Position numbers and translations under genes: made by a program | Shown: positions 6,608-7,505 of the stretch, piece by piece | Numbering within the stretch: position 1 is the stretch's first letter | How the letters are laid out: every line of letters starts with the position of its first letter | NCBI GenBank assembly: GCA_947176875.1 | Contig: CAMWSI010000036.1 | Location: forward strand, 1-7,505 | Origin: an uncultured Bacteroidales bacterium | GTDB taxonomy: Bacteria; Bacteroidota; Bacteroidia; Bacteroidales; P3 | Length of the DNA: 7,505 nucleotides | Reading direction: 5' to 3' | Notes under the pieces: model-generated | Seen by the model: the letters and a program-made list of their open reading frames with translations, nothing else | The model's database searches: none | Told to the model about the DNA's origin: nothing

Positions 6608-6639
6608 CAAAGATACATTTTTTCTGAAAACCCTGCAAA
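6608..6639 (-). promoter_or_regulatory. Bacteroidetes-type promoter of tRNA-Arg
   Basis: On the minus strand TTTG (6639-6636), a 20-bp spacer and TATCTTTG (6615-6608) match the Bacteroidetes primary-sigma consensus exactly. Transcription should start near 6601, about 18 nt before the tRNA. The spacer and upstream flank (about 6617-6656) are rich in A/T runs, which might act like an UP element. It is also the nearest recognisable promoter upstream of sdaA. Confidence 0.88.
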
Positions 6640-6656
6640 TTTTTAAGAAAAATTTT

Positions 6657-7505
6657 CTATTTCTCTATTTCACAAACCACCCGCAGGCCGACCACATCGC
6701 GTTTGGTATCGGGGAAATTGCTGTACCGACGCGAAACCCGACCCGAATTGGCCAGATAACGCCAACTGCCGCCCCGCTTAACCCGGAAAGAACCGTATTC
6801 CGGCCCCGTCGGATTCTGCGAAGGCGCTTCGCTGTAGTAGTCCGCGCAATACTTATCCTGCCACCATTCCCATACGTTGCCGCTCATATCGTAAAGCCCC
6901 AACCCGTTCGGCTTCTTCTGCCCGACGGGATGCGTCATGCCGCCGCTGTTGCGCGCCACCCAGGCCACTTCCGCAATCTCGTCGCCACCGCTGTACTTCG
7001 TGCCGTCTTTATGCTGACCGCCCCTTGCCGCATATTCCCATTCGGCCTCCGTCGGCAATCGGTATTTCTTGCCGGTCATCTCGCTCAGTTTTACGCAAAA
7101 CCGCTGGGCTTCGTTCCAACTGATATAATAAACCGGATATTGCGCCCCTACGCCGTGCAACGTGAAAGACGTGTCGAGCGCGTCGCGCTGCTGTATCACA
7201 TCGCGTCCCATCACCGCGACCCACTGGGCCTGCGTTATCTCGTATCTGCCAATGTAATAAGAATCTACCGTTACCGTATGTACCGGCATTTCATCGGCGT
7301 AGGCATCGGTTCCCTGTTCGGGTGTCGCGCCCATCTCGAAAGAGCCGCCCGCCACATACACCATATCGATGCTCATACCGAAAACTTCCTCAACATAATC
7401 GGCGGTATCGGCCGATATGGCCGCCGCCTGTGACCCAGCCGCTTCCTGCGCCCTCGAAACCGGGCAACCCAACAGCAGCCCTGCCAAAAGCCCCACCCAA
7501 TTTTT
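6657..7505 (-). CDS. Exported SUMF1/FGE-fold protein lacking catalytic cysteines (5' end cut)
   Basis: I read 282 codons in frame to the window edge. The true start is probably just outside, because the first visible residues (KNWVGLLAGLLLGCPVSRAQ) are the core of a signal peptide. An internal GTG at 7496 would lose the basic n-region. Cleavage after SRA, leaving an N-terminal Gln, is a common Bacteroidetes pattern; LLGC could instead be a lipobox. Numbering from Val 7496, the sulfatase-modifying-factor fold (PF03781) runs from about residue 40: MVYVAGGSFEMG, YYIGRYEITQAQW (80-92), YRLPTEAEWEYAARGG (145-160), NGLGLYDMSGNVWEW (197-211) and RVKRGGSW (238-245). In human FGE the catalytic Cys336/Cys341 follow GGSY; here those positions are Tyr247 and Gly252. 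It is therefore unlikely to make formylglycine. A structural, binding or secretion-associated role is possible (GldK has a related fold), but this is inference. It ends 18 bp before the tRNA promoter. Confidence 0.9.
   Translation of the reverse strand, partial: KNWVGLLAGLLLGCPVSRAQEAAGSQAAAISADTADYVEEVFGMSIDMVYVAGGSFEMGATPEQGTDAYADEMPVHTVTVDSYYIGRYEITQAQWVAVMGRDVIQQRDALDTSFTLHGVGAQYPVYYISWNEAQRFCVKLSEMTGKKYRLPTEAEWEYAARGGQHKDGTKYSGGDEIAEVAWVARNSGGMTHPVGQKKPNGLGLYDMSGNVWEWWQDKYCADYYSEAPSQNPTGPEYGSFRVKRGGSWRYLANSGRVSRRYSNFPDTKRDVVGLRVVCEIEK

Noticed and set aside
6646..6658. A/T-only palindrome AGAAAAATTTTCT over the stop of the SUMF1-fold gene
   Set aside because: It is too weak for a terminator and easily arises in an A/T-rich spacer; it is at most part of the A/T-rich flank of the tRNA promoter.

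Overview
The window is a compact chromosomal segment from a member of the Bacteroidota (Bacteroidetes). It is fairly GC-rich, and every gene I can support reads on the minus strand, from high coordinates to low. Three observations point to this phylum. Two promoters fit the Bacteroidetes consensus (a TTTG-like -33 box, a 19-20 bp spacer and a TATCTTTG -7 box). Purine-rich ribosome sites are mostly absent before the starts. The RecA, DUF2461 and single-chain serine dehydratase proteins look like Bacteroidetes versions. The GC content would suit an Alistipes-like gut lineage, but that genus-level placement is only a guess.

In transcription order, the right edge (7505 to 6657) holds an exported SUMF1/formylglycine-generating-enzyme-fold protein. 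Its signal peptide start lies outside the window, and it lacks the catalytic cysteine pair. A textbook promoter (6639-6608) then drives a tRNA-Arg(ACG) gene (6583-6510), followed at once by a strong intrinsic terminator (6503-6465). Only 11 bp after that terminator begins sdaA (L-serine dehydratase), followed by lplA (lipoate-protein ligase), a SAM-dependent O-methyltransferase and a DUF2461 protein. Their spacings are 15 bp, 37 bp and a 14-nt overlap, so they look like one operon.

A second promoter (2769-2739) starts the next unit: recA, a 91-residue membrane-anchored Cys/His-rich protein overlapping recA by ATGA, and a leucyl aminopeptidase (pepA-type, M17) that overlaps the small gene by 14 nt and runs off the left edge just short of its expected C-terminus.

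The content is mostly housekeeping. Serine dehydratase makes pyruvate and ammonia. Lipoate ligase supplies the cofactor of 2-oxoacid dehydrogenases and the glycine cleavage system. RecA handles recombination and repair, and the aminopeptidase recycles peptides. I see no mobile element, CRISPR array, phage gene or defence system. No gene-free stretch exceeds 300 bases; the two larger gaps (6454-6656 and 2657-2788) hold the tRNA unit and the recA promoter and leader. The points most worth a second look are the tRNA-terminator-sdaA arrangement, a paired tertiary-contact change in the tRNA, the cysteine-less SUMF1 protein and the small membrane protein coupled to recA.
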